In this document: positions 6,896 through 15,487 of the stretch, piece after piece
Layout of the letters: each line of letters opens with the position of its first letter
How positions within the stretch are numbered: the first letter of the stretch is position 1
Source of the DNA: JACPFV01 sp035526825
GTDB taxonomy: Bacteria > Pseudomonadota > Gammaproteobacteria > Nevskiales > Nevskiaceae
DNA: 26,243 nt
Direction of reading: 5' to 3'
Assembly (NCBI GenBank): GCA_035526825.1
Contig: DATLBT010000085.1
Location: 1 to 26,243 of the forward strand
Notes under the pieces: generated by a model
Told to the model about the DNA's origin: nothing
Seen by the model: the letters and a program-made list of their open reading frames with translations, nothing else
Databases searched by the model: none
Position numbers and translations under genes: made by a program

Positions 6896-7905
6896 AAGTC
6901 ATTCGCCCGATCAAGTCCGGTGACCTGGACGCGCTGCTCGGCCTCGCGCAGGGCGCTGGCGTCGGCTTCACCTCGCTGCCGCCGGAGCGCCGCTTCCTGC
7001 AGGAAAAGATCGAGCTGTCGGAGCGCTCGTTCGCGACGAACGCGGCCGAGGCCGGCCACGAGCGCTACATGTTCGTGCTCGAGGATGTTGCGAGCGGGCG
7101 CATCGGCGGTTGCTGCGCGGTGGAGGCGGCCTGTGGCCTCGATGAGCCGTTCTACAACTACCACGTCGGCACCACGGTGCACGCGCATCGCGAGTTGGAG
7201 ATCTACAACCAGCTGCCCACGCTCTATCTGTCGAACGACTACACCGGCACCAGCGTGCTGTGCTCCCTCTACCTGTCGCCGGACTTTCGCTCGGGCGGCG
7301 CCGGTCACCTGCTGTCGCGCAGCCGCTTCCTTTTCATGGCGCAACATCCGCGGCGCTTCGCCGCGAAGGTGATCGCGGAGATGCGAGGCGTTTCCGACGA
7401 GCGCGGCCGCTCGCCATTCTGGGAAGGCCTCGGCCGCCACTTCTTCAGCATCGACTACGGCCGCGCCGAGCACCTCGTCGGCATGGGCAACAAGGCCATC
7501 ATCGCGGAGCTCATGCCAAAGCACCCGATCTACACCGTGCTGTTGCCGCCCGAGGCACGTGCCGTGCTCGGACAGGTGCATCCGCAGACCGCGCCGGCGC
7601 TTCACCTGCTCGAGCGCGAGAACTTCCGCATGCAGGGCTACATCGACATCTTCGACGGCGGGCCGACGGTCGAGGCGCCGCTGGCCGAGATCCGCTCGAT
7701 CAAGCGCAGCCGCCTGGTGAAGGCCGTCGCTGGCGCGCAGCTGGCCGGGGGCTTGCCGCATCTGGTCGCCAACACGGCGCTCGCCGATTACCGCTGCACG
7801 CTGGCGAACCTCGATCCGGCTGACAGCACCGCGACGCTGCCGCCCGCGACGATCGAGGCCTTGGGCGTGCGCGTCGGCGACATCGTGCGCGTGACCCCCG
7901 TATGA
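6892..7905 (+). CDS. astA: Arginine N-succinyltransferase
   Basis: First enzyme of the AST pathway: transfers succinyl from succinyl-CoA to the alpha-amino group of arginine, in the cytoplasm. About 337 residues, close to the usual 340-345. Family signatures seen include YNYHVGTTVHAHRELEIYN, LPTLYLSNDYTG, EMRGVSDERGRSPFW, IAELMPKHPIYT, QVHPQTAPA and YIDIFDGGPT, all closely matching the E. coli protein. The GTG at 6892 gives MKVIRPI, aligning with the known N-terminus (MVIRP), and forms a GTGA overlap with the M20 stop; a GTG three codons earlier (6883) is also possible. Its own stop overlaps the astD ATG in ATGA. Single-subunit type. Confidence 0.97.
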   Translation: MKVIRPIKSGDLDALLGLAQGAGVGFTSLPPERRFLQEKIELSERSFATNAAEAGHERYMFVLEDVASGRIGGCCAVEAACGLDEPFYNYHVGTTVHAHRELEIYNQLPTLYLSNDYTGTSVLCSLYLSPDFRSGGAGHLLSRSRFLFMAQHPRRFAAKVIAEMRGVSDERGRSPFWEGLGRHFFSIDYGRAEHLVGMGNKAIIAELMPKHPIYTVLLPPEARAVLGQVHPQTAPALHLLERENFRMQGYIDIFDGGPTVEAPLAEIRSIKRSRLVKAVAGAQLAGGLPHLVANTALADYRCTLANLDPADSTATLPPATIEALGVRVGDIVRVTPV

Positions 7906-9374
7906 GCCAGAAGGGCCAGCTATACGTCGGCGGGCAGTGGCGCGCCGGCAGCGGGCCACAACTCGACAGCCGCGACCCGGCCAGCGGCGAGGTGCTGTGG
8001 AGTGGCGCCACCGCGAACGCAGCCGATGTCGACGCCGCTTTCGGCGCGGCGCGCGGCGCGCTCGACCCATGGGCTGCGCTGTCGTTCGCGCAACGGGAAG
8101 CTGTCGTGCGCCGCTTTGGCCAGCGGCTCGAGGGCCGGCGCGAGTCGCTCGCCTCCGCAATCGCACGCGAGACCGGCAAGCCCTTGTGGGACACGCGCGG
8201 CGAAGTCACCGCGATGGTCAACAAGATCGACATTTCGGTGCGCGCGCACGCGGCGCGCACCGGCACGGTCGAGACCGCCGCCGCCGGCGCCGTCAACGCG
8301 GTACGGCACAAGCCGCATGGCGTCGTCGCCGTGTTCGGGCCGTACAACTTTCCGGGTCACCTGCCCAACGGCCACATCGTGCCGGCATTGCTGGCCGGCA
8401 ACGCCGTGCTGTTCAAGCCGAGCGAGCTGACGCCGTGGGTCGCCGAAGAAACCGTGCGCCTCTGGCATGAAGCCGGGTTGCCGTTTGGGGTACTGAACCT
8501 GCTGCCCGGTGAACGCGCGACCGGCGAGGCGATCGCCGCGCACGCCGAACTCGACGGCCTGTTCTTCACCGGCAGCGTGCGCGTGGGCCACCTGCTGCAC
8601 CGCCAGTTCGCCAATCGTCCGCACAAGATCCTCGCGCTCGAAATGGGCGGCAACAATCCGCTGGTCGTCGGCCACGTCGCCGATCCGCGCGCCGCGCTCT
8701 ACGACGTGATCCAGTCGGCATATCTGTCGAGCGGCCAGCGCTGCACCTGTGCGCGGCGGTTGTTCGTGCGACGCGGCGCCGAGGGGGACGCGTTCATCGC
8801 CGCGCTCGCCCGGGCGGTGGCCGCCATCAAGGTCGGCGCGTGGAACGACGAACCGCAGCCGTTCATGGGCCCGCTGATCTCGCCGGCTGCCGCCGACGCG
8901 TTGCTCGCGGCGCAGGACAAGTTGTTGGCCCTTGGCGCCACGGCGCTGGTGCCGATGCGCCGACTCGAGCGCGGCGCGGCATTCGTCGCGCCCGGGCTGA
9001 TCGACGTCAGCGCCGCGCGCGACCTGCCCGACGAGGAATATTTCGGCCCGCTGCTGACGGTGGCGCGCTACGACACGCTCGACGAGGCTATTTCGCGAGC
9101 CAATGCCACTCAATACGGCTTGTCAGCCGGCCTGCTGTCGGATTCGCGCGAGGACTACGACAAATTCTTCCGCCGCATCCGCGCCGGCGTGGTGAACTGG
9201 AATCGCCAGACCACCGGGGCCAGCAGCGCATCGCCCTTCGGCGGCATCGGCGCGAGCGGAAACCACCGCCCGAGCGCGTACTACGCCGCAGATTACTGCG
9301 CTTACCCGGTCGCCTCGATCGAGGCTCCGGCGTCGGTGCTGCCGGATAAGCTGCCGCCGGGTATCACGCTGTAG
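7902..9374 (+). CDS. astD: Succinylglutamate-semialdehyde dehydrogenase
   Basis: NAD-dependent aldehyde dehydrogenase that oxidises N-succinylglutamate semialdehyde to N-succinylglutamate, the fourth AST step. 490 residues, normal for AstD. Catalytic Cys281 lies in SSGQRCTCARR and general-base Glu247 in LALEMGGNNP; Asn149 in the YNFPGHLPNGHIVP segment is the oxyanion asparagine. The GQRCTCARRL and ALEMGGNNPL strings are specific to AstD rather than aldehyde dehydrogenases at large. The ATG overlaps the astA stop (ATGA), so translation is coupled. The gene converges on the DUF885 gene with only 13 bases between stops, and no clear terminator was seen there. Confidence 0.97.
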   Translation: MSQKGQLYVGGQWRAGSGPQLDSRDPASGEVLWSGATANAADVDAAFGAARGALDPWAALSFAQREAVVRRFGQRLEGRRESLASAIARETGKPLWDTRGEVTAMVNKIDISVRAHAARTGTVETAAAGAVNAVRHKPHGVVAVFGPYNFPGHLPNGHIVPALLAGNAVLFKPSELTPWVAEETVRLWHEAGLPFGVLNLLPGERATGEAIAAHAELDGLFFTGSVRVGHLLHRQFANRPHKILALEMGGNNPLVVGHVADPRAALYDVIQSAYLSSGQRCTCARRLFVRRGAEGDAFIAALARAVAAIKVGAWNDEPQPFMGPLISPAAADALLAAQDKLLALGATALVPMRRLERGAAFVAPGLIDVSAARDLPDEEYFGPLLTVARYDTLDEAISRANATQYGLSAGLLSDSREDYDKFFRRIRAGVVNWNRQTTGASSASPFGGIGASGNHRPSAYYAADYCAYPVASIEAPASVLPDKLPPGITL

Positions 9375-9387
9375 GAAGTGTCATCCA

Positions 9388-11202
9388 CTACCTCGCCGCG
9401 AGCGCCGTCTCCGGCTCGCTCATCAAGCCCTTGATGACCTTCACCGGCACCGAGCCGTACGACAGGAACTTGTTGTGGAATGCCGCCAGGTCGAACTGCG
9501 GCCCCAGCTGCGCCTTGCGGGCCTCGCGGAACTCGAAGATCTCGGCGTAGCCGGCGAAGTAACTGGTCAGCTGCACTTGGGACAGCTGCACGCGGCGCCA
9601 CTTGCCGCGCGCCTCGGTCTCGGTCTGGAAGGCCTCGTTCATCAACAGCTTCAGTGCATCCTCCTCGCTCATGCCGAGCACGTGCACGGAGTAGTCGAGG
9701 ATCGTGTTGACGACCGCGCGCATCTCGAACTTTTCGAGCATCAGCCACATCTCCGGCTCGTTCGCCCCCCAGCCGTTCTCGAGCATCATGCGCTGCACGT
9801 AGCAGGCCCAGCCCTCGATCATCGGTCCCGAACCCAGCAGGCTCTTGACCACGCTCGGCGAACGGTTCGAATGCAATAGCTGCGTGTAGTGCCCCGGCAC
9901 CGCCTCGTGGATGTTGAGGATCTGCATCATCCAGTTGTTGTACTCGCGCAGGAAGCTCTCGGCGCGCTCTGGTGAGAAGTCGCCCATCGGGTTGACGTTG
10001 TAATACGTCGGCGCGCCCGGGTTGAACGGGCCCGGCGCGTCGATCGAAGCGATGGCAACGCCGCGCGTCGGGTTGAACGGCGGCGTCTCACGCACGATCA
10101 GCGCCTTGCTCGGGTCCTGCTCGAGCAGCTTTTTCTCGCGAACGAATTTCTCGAGCGCCGGGATCTGCGCGCGCACGTCGTCCACGAACTTCTCGGGCTT
10201 CGAGTGCTTTTCCGAAACCTTGGCGATGACCTTGGCAATCAGTTCCTTGCGGTCCTTCGGCATCGGCACGGCTTTTTTGCCCTTGCCCGGGAAATATTTG
10301 GGCCACAGCTTCCTGGCGTTGGCCTCCATGTCGGCGTGGAGCTGTTCCTTGGCCCGCTGCGCGCGCTCGAAGAGCTGTTCGATCGTGAAGCCCGACTGGA
10401 TGTCGTAACCGAACTTCGGCAGGTACAGCTCGCGGCCGAGGCGGAAGGAGCGCGCGTAGTCCGGCGTCAGCGAGGGCTCGAGTTGGGTCAGCCAGGCGAC
10501 GTGCGCCGTCGTCGCGGCGCGCGCGGCCTCGAGGCGCTTTGCGAACAGCGCTTTCTCATCTGCGGCCAGCCCCGAGCCTTGCGCCTGCTTGCCCAGCGCA
10601 TCGCCCAGCAACTGCAGCGTGCCCTGGTTCTGCTGGATCGCGAGCTGGGTGTGCTCGCGCGTCGGGCGCTTCAGGTTGGCCTGTACCGCCTGATAGAGCG
10701 CCGGCACTTGATCCAGGCGCGCCAGCACCACGCGCAGCCGCTGGTCGAGCGGCGCGTACTCGGTATTGAGCACCGCGTCGATCGCGCCCGCAGGGTTGTA
10801 AGACATCGTGTATCCCTGCAGCGCCGCGTTCCACTCCCAGTCGCGCAGCTCGATGCGCTCCCAGCGCTGGCCCTTGAGGAAATTGGCGATCTGGCCGTGG
10901 TCGGCCCGCAGCAACGGGTCGAGGCGCGAGGCGTCGAAGCGCGCCAGCTCCTTCGCTTCCTGGTCGAGCCAGGCCAGCTCGCGCGCGCGCCACGCCGCAT
11001 CCGGCACGGTGACTTGCGCGGCGTGATCGTACTTGCCGGCCTGGATCGCCCACTCCGGGTAGAACGCCATGAGGTCCGCGACGAACTCCGACTCCCACGC
11101 CTTGAACGCGGCATCCATGTCGGCCGGTGGTGTCGCCGTGTTGACGGCGCACGAGCTCGAAGCCAGCGCCGCTGCCGCTACAATGAGTCGAAATCCGCGC
11201 AT
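9388..11202 (-). CDS. DUF885 family zinc-peptidase-like lipoprotein
   Basis: A 604-residue secreted protein of the DUF885 family, which are putative metallopeptidases. The N-terminus is a signal peptide ending ASSSC, a slightly weak lipobox with candidate lipid Cys18. The metal-site motif HEAVPGH is at residues 432-438, followed 25 residues later by Glu463 in IEGWACY, the expected third ligand. A long helical region precedes the motif. The ATG at 11202 has a good AGAGGA ribosome site. It sits on the opposite strand between astD and astB, interrupting the AST cluster, and is divergent from astB by 56 bases. It may supply amino acids by cleaving peptides in the periplasm; substrate unknown. Confidence 0.88.
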   Translation of the reverse strand: MRGFRLIVAAAALASSSCAVNTATPPADMDAAFKAWESEFVADLMAFYPEWAIQAGKYDHAAQVTVPDAAWRARELAWLDQEAKELARFDASRLDPLLRADHGQIANFLKGQRWERIELRDWEWNAALQGYTMSYNPAGAIDAVLNTEYAPLDQRLRVVLARLDQVPALYQAVQANLKRPTREHTQLAIQQNQGTLQLLGDALGKQAQGSGLAADEKALFAKRLEAARAATTAHVAWLTQLEPSLTPDYARSFRLGRELYLPKFGYDIQSGFTIEQLFERAQRAKEQLHADMEANARKLWPKYFPGKGKKAVPMPKDRKELIAKVIAKVSEKHSKPEKFVDDVRAQIPALEKFVREKKLLEQDPSKALIVRETPPFNPTRGVAIASIDAPGPFNPGAPTYYNVNPMGDFSPERAESFLREYNNWMMQILNIHEAVPGHYTQLLHSNRSPSVVKSLLGSGPMIEGWACYVQRMMLENGWGANEPEMWLMLEKFEMRAVVNTILDYSVHVLGMSEEDALKLLMNEAFQTETEARGKWRRVQLSQVQLTSYFAGYAEIFEFREARKAQLGPQFDLAAFHNKFLSYGSVPVKVIKGLMSEPETALAAR

Positions 11203-11258
11203 GCCGTGTTCCTCTTTGCTCGCCGACCGTGGAGCCGCGATGTTACGCCAAGGCTTTC

Positions 11259-12596
11259 ATGAACACGATTGAAGCCAATTTCGACGGCCTGGTCGGTCCC
11301 ACGCACAACTATGCGGGCCTGGCTTTCGGCAACGTCGCGTCGGCGAGCAATGCCGACCAGCCGTCCAATCCGCGCGAGGCCGCGCTGCAGGGCCTCGCCA
11401 AGATGGGAGCGCTGCATGCGCTCGGGCTTGCGCAGGGCGTGCTGCCGCCGCACGAGCGCCCGCACCTGCCCACGCTGCGCGCGCTCGGGTTTTCGGGGTC
11501 GGATGCGCAAGTGCTGGCGCGCGTGCGCCGTGAAGCGCCCGGCCTGCTAGCCGCGGCGACCTCGGCCTCGGCCATGTGGGTCGCCAACGCGGCCACCGTT
11601 TCTGCAAGCCCCGACACCGTCGACGGCCGCGTGCACTTCACCCCGGCGAACCTGTGCACCCAACTGCACCGCGCCATCGAGCCGCCGATCACCGCGCGCG
11701 TCCTCAAGGCGGTATTTCCGGACGAAAAGCACTTCGCGCACCACGAGCCACTGCCGGCCACGCCGGCGTTCGGCGACGAGGGCGCCGCCAACCACACGAG
11801 GCTGTGCTGGAACGCGGGCGCGCGCGGCGTCGAGATCTTCACTTACGGACGTGGCAGCGACGCGGACCCCGCGCCGCAGCGCTATCCGGCGCGGCAAACG
11901 CGGGCCGCGTCGCAAGCGGTGGCGCGCGCGCATGGCGTCGATGCGCGCGCCGTCTTCGTGCAGCAAAACCCGGCTGTGATCGACCAGGGCGTTTTTCACA
12001 ACGACGTGATCGCGGTCGGCAGCCGCGAAGTGCTGCTGCACCATGAGCATGCCTTTCTGCACACCCACTTATTGCACGAACAGGTGGCCGCGGCGCTCGA
12101 CGGCGCCGAGCCCGTCTTCATCGTGGTGCCGGCCGCCGACGTCCCCGTGGCCGATGCGGTGCGCACCTACCTGTTCAACAGCCAGCTGGTTTGCGCGCCC
12201 GACAACACCTTGCACCTGGTTTGCGCACAGGAATGCCGCGACGATCCCGGCGTCTGGCGCGTGATCGAGGACATCGTCGCCAGTCCCGACAATCCGATCG
12301 CGAAGGCGCACGTGTTCGACCTGCACCAGTCGATGCGCAACGGTGGCGGCCCGGCCTGCCTGCGGCTGCGCGTCGTGCTGACCGCAGCCGAGCGCGCCGC
12401 GGTGAACCCGGCGTGCTGGATCGATCCCGCGCACCTCGCCTCCCTGCAGGGCTGGGTCACGCGGCATTACCGCGACCGGCTCACGCTCGACGACCTCGCT
12501 GACCCCCAGTTGCTCGACGCCACGCGCCGCGCGCTCGACGAGCTCACGCGGCTGTTGAAGCTGGGCAGCGTCTACGACTTCCAGCGCGCGCCGTGA
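11259..12596 (+). CDS. astB: N-succinylarginine dihydrolase
   Basis: Second AST enzyme: hydrolyses N2-succinylarginine to succinylornithine, two ammonia and CO2. 445 residues, against 447 in E. coli. The start MNTIEANFDGLVGPTHNYAG matches the family N-terminus. Catalytic triad residues are at equivalent positions: Glu174 in GDEGAANH, His247 in QGVFHNDV and Cys367 in NGGGPACLRLRV. The C-terminus LKLGSVYDFQR is also typical. The ATG at 11259 is preferred over upstream in-frame starts by this alignment. The stop overlaps the GTG of the next gene in GTGA, so a downstream protease and acetyltransferase probably share its mRNA. Confidence 0.97.
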   Translation: MNTIEANFDGLVGPTHNYAGLAFGNVASASNADQPSNPREAALQGLAKMGALHALGLAQGVLPPHERPHLPTLRALGFSGSDAQVLARVRREAPGLLAAATSASAMWVANAATVSASPDTVDGRVHFTPANLCTQLHRAIEPPITARVLKAVFPDEKHFAHHEPLPATPAFGDEGAANHTRLCWNAGARGVEIFTYGRGSDADPAPQRYPARQTRAASQAVARAHGVDARAVFVQQNPAVIDQGVFHNDVIAVGSREVLLHHEHAFLHTHLLHEQVAAALDGAEPVFIVVPAADVPVADAVRTYLFNSQLVCAPDNTLHLVCAQECRDDPGVWRVIEDIVASPDNPIAKAHVFDLHQSMRNGGGPACLRLRVVLTAAERAAVNPACWIDPAHLASLQGWVTRHYRDRLTLDDLADPQLLDATRRALDELTRLLKLGSVYDFQRAP

Positions 12597-13369
12597 CCGG
12601 CCGCGGCATCCGCATCGCGATCCTGCTGCTCGTGCTCGCTTTCGTCGGGCTCGACGCCTGGCTCACGCGCTCGCGCGCCACCAGCTGGGAAAAGACGCTG
12701 CGCGTGTCGGTCCACCCGATCCCCGCGGACCAGAGCCCGGCGACGCGCGACTACGTGTCGCAGCTGACGCGCGAGGATTTCGGAGCCATCGAGGATTTCC
12801 TCGCGCGCGAGGCCCGGCGCCATGGCGTGGTGTTGGACGAGCCCGCGCGCATCGGGCTGCGCGCGCCGCTCGCGGCGCTCCCACCGCTGCCGCCCGCCGA
12901 CCGCAGCCTGCTCGGCACCATGTTGTGGAGCCTCAAGTTGCGCTGGTGGGCCTGGCGGCGCGAAAGCGCGCAGCCCTCACCGCCGGGGCACATCCGCATG
13001 TTCGTGTTGTATTACGACCCGGAGCTCAGCCCGCGCGTCGCGCACTCGCTGGGCCTCAAGGAGGGCCTCATCGGCATCGTCCATGCGTTCGCTACGCGCC
13101 ACATGACGCAAGGCAATAATTTCGTCATCGCCCACGAGCTGCTGCATACGCTCGGCGCCCGCGACAAATACGACCTCGGCACCGGCTTGCCGTCGTTCCC
13201 CGACGGCTACGCCGAGCCCGACCGTTCGCCGCGGTACCCGCAGCAGCGCGCCGAACTGATGGGCGGTCGCATCGCGCGCACGCCGGACCACGCGGACATT
13301 CCCGAAGGTCTCGGCGAAGTCGTCGTCGGCCTCGGCACGGCTCGCGAGATCGGTTGGGTGCGGCCGTGA
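12593..13369 (+). CDS. Membrane-anchored HExxHxxGxxD metallopeptidase, unnamed family
   Basis: A 258-residue protein with an N-terminal membrane helix (residues 6-22), so the rest is probably periplasmic. The zinc motif HELLHTLGARD at 181-191 has the metzincin spacing with Asp as third ligand, as in snapalysin-like enzymes. Met223 in ELMGGR could be the Met-turn. I cannot assign a named family. It starts at GTG within the astB stop (GTGA overlap), and its own stop overlaps the start of the next gene in the same way, so it is cotranslated with astB and an acetyltransferase. Function in arginine metabolism is not evident; it may simply ride the operon. Protease activity is likely; substrate unknown. 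Confidence 0.78.
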   Translation: MTGRGIRIAILLLVLAFVGLDAWLTRSRATSWEKTLRVSVHPIPADQSPATRDYVSQLTREDFGAIEDFLAREARRHGVVLDEPARIGLRAPLAALPPLPPADRSLLGTMLWSLKLRWWAWRRESAQPSPPGHIRMFVLYYDPELSPRVAHSLGLKEGLIGIVHAFATRHMTQGNNFVIAHELLHTLGARDKYDLGTGLPSFPDGYAEPDRSPRYPQQRAELMGGRIARTPDHADIPEGLGEVVVGLGTAREIGWVRP

Positions 13370-13824
13370 GCGCCTCCACGAGCTTGGCGTGGCGCTGGTA
13401 TCGCTTCGACGAGCTGCCACCGGCGGTCCTCTACGAAATGATGCGCCTGCGCAGCGCGATCTTCGTCGTCGAGCAGGACTGCGTGTTCCCCGACATGGAC
13501 GGCCGCGACCCGCAGTGCGAGCACCTCGGCGGCTATGACGGCGAACGGCTCGTCGCCGGTTTGCGCCTGGTGCCGCCCGGCGTGCGCACGCCGGAGGTGT
13601 CGCTGGGCCGCGTGGTGGTGGCGAGGGAGGCGCGCGGCCGCGGCCTCGGTCGTGCCGTGATGCAGGAAGGCCTGCGTGCGTGCGCGCAGCGCCATCCGGG
13701 AGCGCCCGTGAAGGTGTCGGCGCAGCAGCACCTGGAAAAGTTCTACGAAAGCCTGGGTTTTCGCACGGTCGCGCCGATGTACATGGAGGACGGGATTCCC
13801 CATGTGGACATGGTTAGGGCTTAG
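13366..13824 (+). CDS. GNAT-family N-acetyltransferase, ElaA-like
   Basis: A 152-residue acetyltransferase of the ElaA type (E. coli ElaA is about 153 residues). Signatures are MMRLRSAIFVVEQDCVF near residues 23-40, the CoA-binding loop REARGRGLGRAVM, and the C-terminal segment from FYESLGF to GIPHVDM. Substrate is unknown for the family. The GTG at 13366 is chosen because it overlaps the upstream stop in GTGA and gives a normal family N-terminus; a TTG at 13354 is possible but less likely. It is the last gene of the astB transcript. Confidence 0.88.
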   Translation: MSASTSLAWRWYRFDELPPAVLYEMMRLRSAIFVVEQDCVFPDMDGRDPQCEHLGGYDGERLVAGLRLVPPGVRTPEVSLGRVVVAREARGRGLGRAVMQEGLRACAQRHPGAPVKVSAQQHLEKFYESLGFRTVAPMYMEDGIPHVDMVRA

Positions 13825-13834
13825 GCCCAACCCC

Positions 13835-13840
13835 TATACT
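13835..13840 (+). promoter_or_regulatory. -10-like hexamer TATACT close to start codon
   Basis: TATACT ends nine bases before the ATG at 13850; the intervening sequence has no Shine-Dalgarno. It would give a leaderless or nearly leaderless mRNA for the ExeA-like gene. No strong -35 was seen. Confidence 0.4.
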
Positions 13841-13849
13841 TCCCGCCGC

Positions 13850-15487
13850 ATGTACACGACCCATTTTGGCCTCCGGGAGATGCCGTTCTCCATCACCCCG
13901 GACCCCGCCTATCTCTACATGAGCCCGCACCACCAGGAGGCGCTCGGCCACCTGCTGTACGGCACGGGACAGTACGGCGGTTTCGTGCAGCTGACCGGCG
14001 AGGTTGGCACCGGCAAGACGACGATCGTGCGCACGCTGCTGGCGCAGAAGCTCGACAACGTCGACGTCGCGGTAATCCTGAACCCGCGGCAGAACGAGAC
14101 CGAGTTCGTCGCGGCGATCTGCGATGAGCTGGGCATCACGTACCCGAAGAAGGGCACGCTGAAGTCGCGCGTCGATGCATTGAACGAGCACCTGCTCAAG
14201 GCACATGCCGAAGGCCGTCGCACGGTGGTGCTGATCGACGAGGCGCAGAACCTCCAGCCCGAGGTGCTCGAGCAGGTGCGCCTGCTGACCAACCTCGAGA
14301 CGGACAAGGAAAAACTGCTGCGCATCATGCTGGTCGGCCAGCCGGAGCTGGCCACGCTGCTGGCACGGCCCGACCTGCGCCAGCTCGCCCAGCGCATCAC
14401 GGCGCGTTATCACCTCACCCCGCTCGAGCCAAAAGAAATCGCCGAGTACATCGGCCACCGGCTTAAAGTCGCCGGCGGCAACCCGGCGCTGTTCACGCCG
14501 GGCGCGGTGCAGATGGTGCAGCGCCACTCGCGCGGCATCCCTCGGCTGGTCAACGTGCTGTGCGACCGCGCGCTGCTCGGCGCCTACGCCACCGGCGCGC
14601 GCGAGGTCAGCGCCGACCTGGTCGAGCGCGCGGCGCGCGAAGTCGGCGGCGATGCGCCGGCGCCGGCGCCACGCCGCTTCCACGCCCTCGACGCCGGCAT
14701 CGTTGCGGCAATCATCGCCATCGGCGCGTGGTGGTTCTGGCGCGAACAACAAATTGCCCCTGCGCCGCCAACGGAAGCACCCGCCGTCGTCATCGCGCCG
14801 GTGGTGGCCGCAGCGGCGGCGCCGTCGTCCGGCACCATCGCCGCTCCGCCGGCGCTGGCGCGCGCCGTGCCACTCGACGAGTTGCTGCGCGCGGCTCAGC
14901 CACTACCGGTGGTGCTCGCGAGCCTGACGCAGATCTGGGGCGCGCATCCCAAAGTCGCGCCCGGCGAAAACGTGTGCCAGGCACTGTCACGCGAAAAGCT
15001 TGGCTGCTACAAGAGCATTGGTGACTTCCGAGACTTGCAGTTGCTGGACCGCCCCGCGATCCTGACGCTGACCAGCGGCCGCGGCGGCCTGCAGCACGTG
15101 CTGCTTCGCGAACTCAGCGAAGCCGAGGCCATGCTCGAGACGGCGACCGGTCCGCTGCGCCTCAACCTCGACCAGTTGGGCCTGGTCTGGACCGGCGAAT
15201 TCCTGATGGTCTGGCGCCGCGAGACCGAAGAGTCCTTCATCGGTCCGCAAGTGCAAGGGCCCTCGATCGTATGGCTGCGGCAGCGCCTCGCAGCAGTCGA
15301 GCAGCGCAAGCTTTCGCCGCCGGTGTCCGGCAATTTCGACGAGGAGTTGCGCGAGGCGCTGCTGCGCTTCCAGACCTCGCAAGGCCTCGACAAGGACGGG
15401 CTCGCCGGGCCGCGCACGCTGATCGCGCTCTCCAACCTCAAGCCGCAGCCTGGCACGCCGACGCTGCGTCCCGCCGGACCTCGCTGA
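13850..15487 (+). CDS. ExeA/GspA-like secretion ATPase with peptidoglycan-binding domain
   Basis: A 545-residue inner-membrane AAA ATPase related to ExeA of type II secretion, which with its partner ExeB/GspB helps place the secretin in the cell wall. Order: MYTTHFGLREMPFSITPDP start, Walker A GEVGTGKT at 50-57, Walker B VVLIDEAQ at 126-133, membrane helix at about 282-297, Pro/Ala-rich linker, then a PG_binding_1-like domain near residues 465-535 (signature LRFQTSQGLDKDGLAGPRT). The ATG at 13850 follows a TATACT box. The stop overlaps the gspB start in TGATG. Other type II secretion genes are not in the window. Confidence 0.92.
   Translation: MYTTHFGLREMPFSITPDPAYLYMSPHHQEALGHLLYGTGQYGGFVQLTGEVGTGKTTIVRTLLAQKLDNVDVAVILNPRQNETEFVAAICDELGITYPKKGTLKSRVDALNEHLLKAHAEGRRTVVLIDEAQNLQPEVLEQVRLLTNLETDKEKLLRIMLVGQPELATLLARPDLRQLAQRITARYHLTPLEPKEIAEYIGHRLKVAGGNPALFTPGAVQMVQRHSRGIPRLVNVLCDRALLGAYATGAREVSADLVERAAREVGGDAPAPAPRRFHALDAGIVAAIIAIGAWWFWREQQIAPAPPTEAPAVVIAPVVAAAAAPSSGTIAAPPALARAVPLDELLRAAQPLPVVLASLTQIWGAHPKVAPGENVCQALSREKLGCYKSIGDFRDLQLLDRPAILTLTSGRGGLQHVLLRELSEAEAMLETATGPLRLNLDQLGLVWTGEFLMVWRRETEESFIGPQVQGPSIVWLRQRLAAVEQRKLSPPVSGNFDEELREALLRFQTSQGLDKDGLAGPRTLIALSNLKPQPGTPTLRPAGPR

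Noticed and set aside
6433..8166. 577-codon minus-strand open frame across the M20, astA and astD genes
   Set aside because: Arg/Ala-rich shadow typical of high-GC DNA; the plus-strand genes there are certain.
9376..9389. gtgtcatcc resembling the REP-like arm
   Set aside because: Only nine bases match, with no second arm; chance similarity is likely.
11141..11184. TTGACG and TACAAT as an astB promoter
   Set aside because: The two boxes are 32 bases apart, far from the 16-18 needed, and both lie within the DUF885 coding region.
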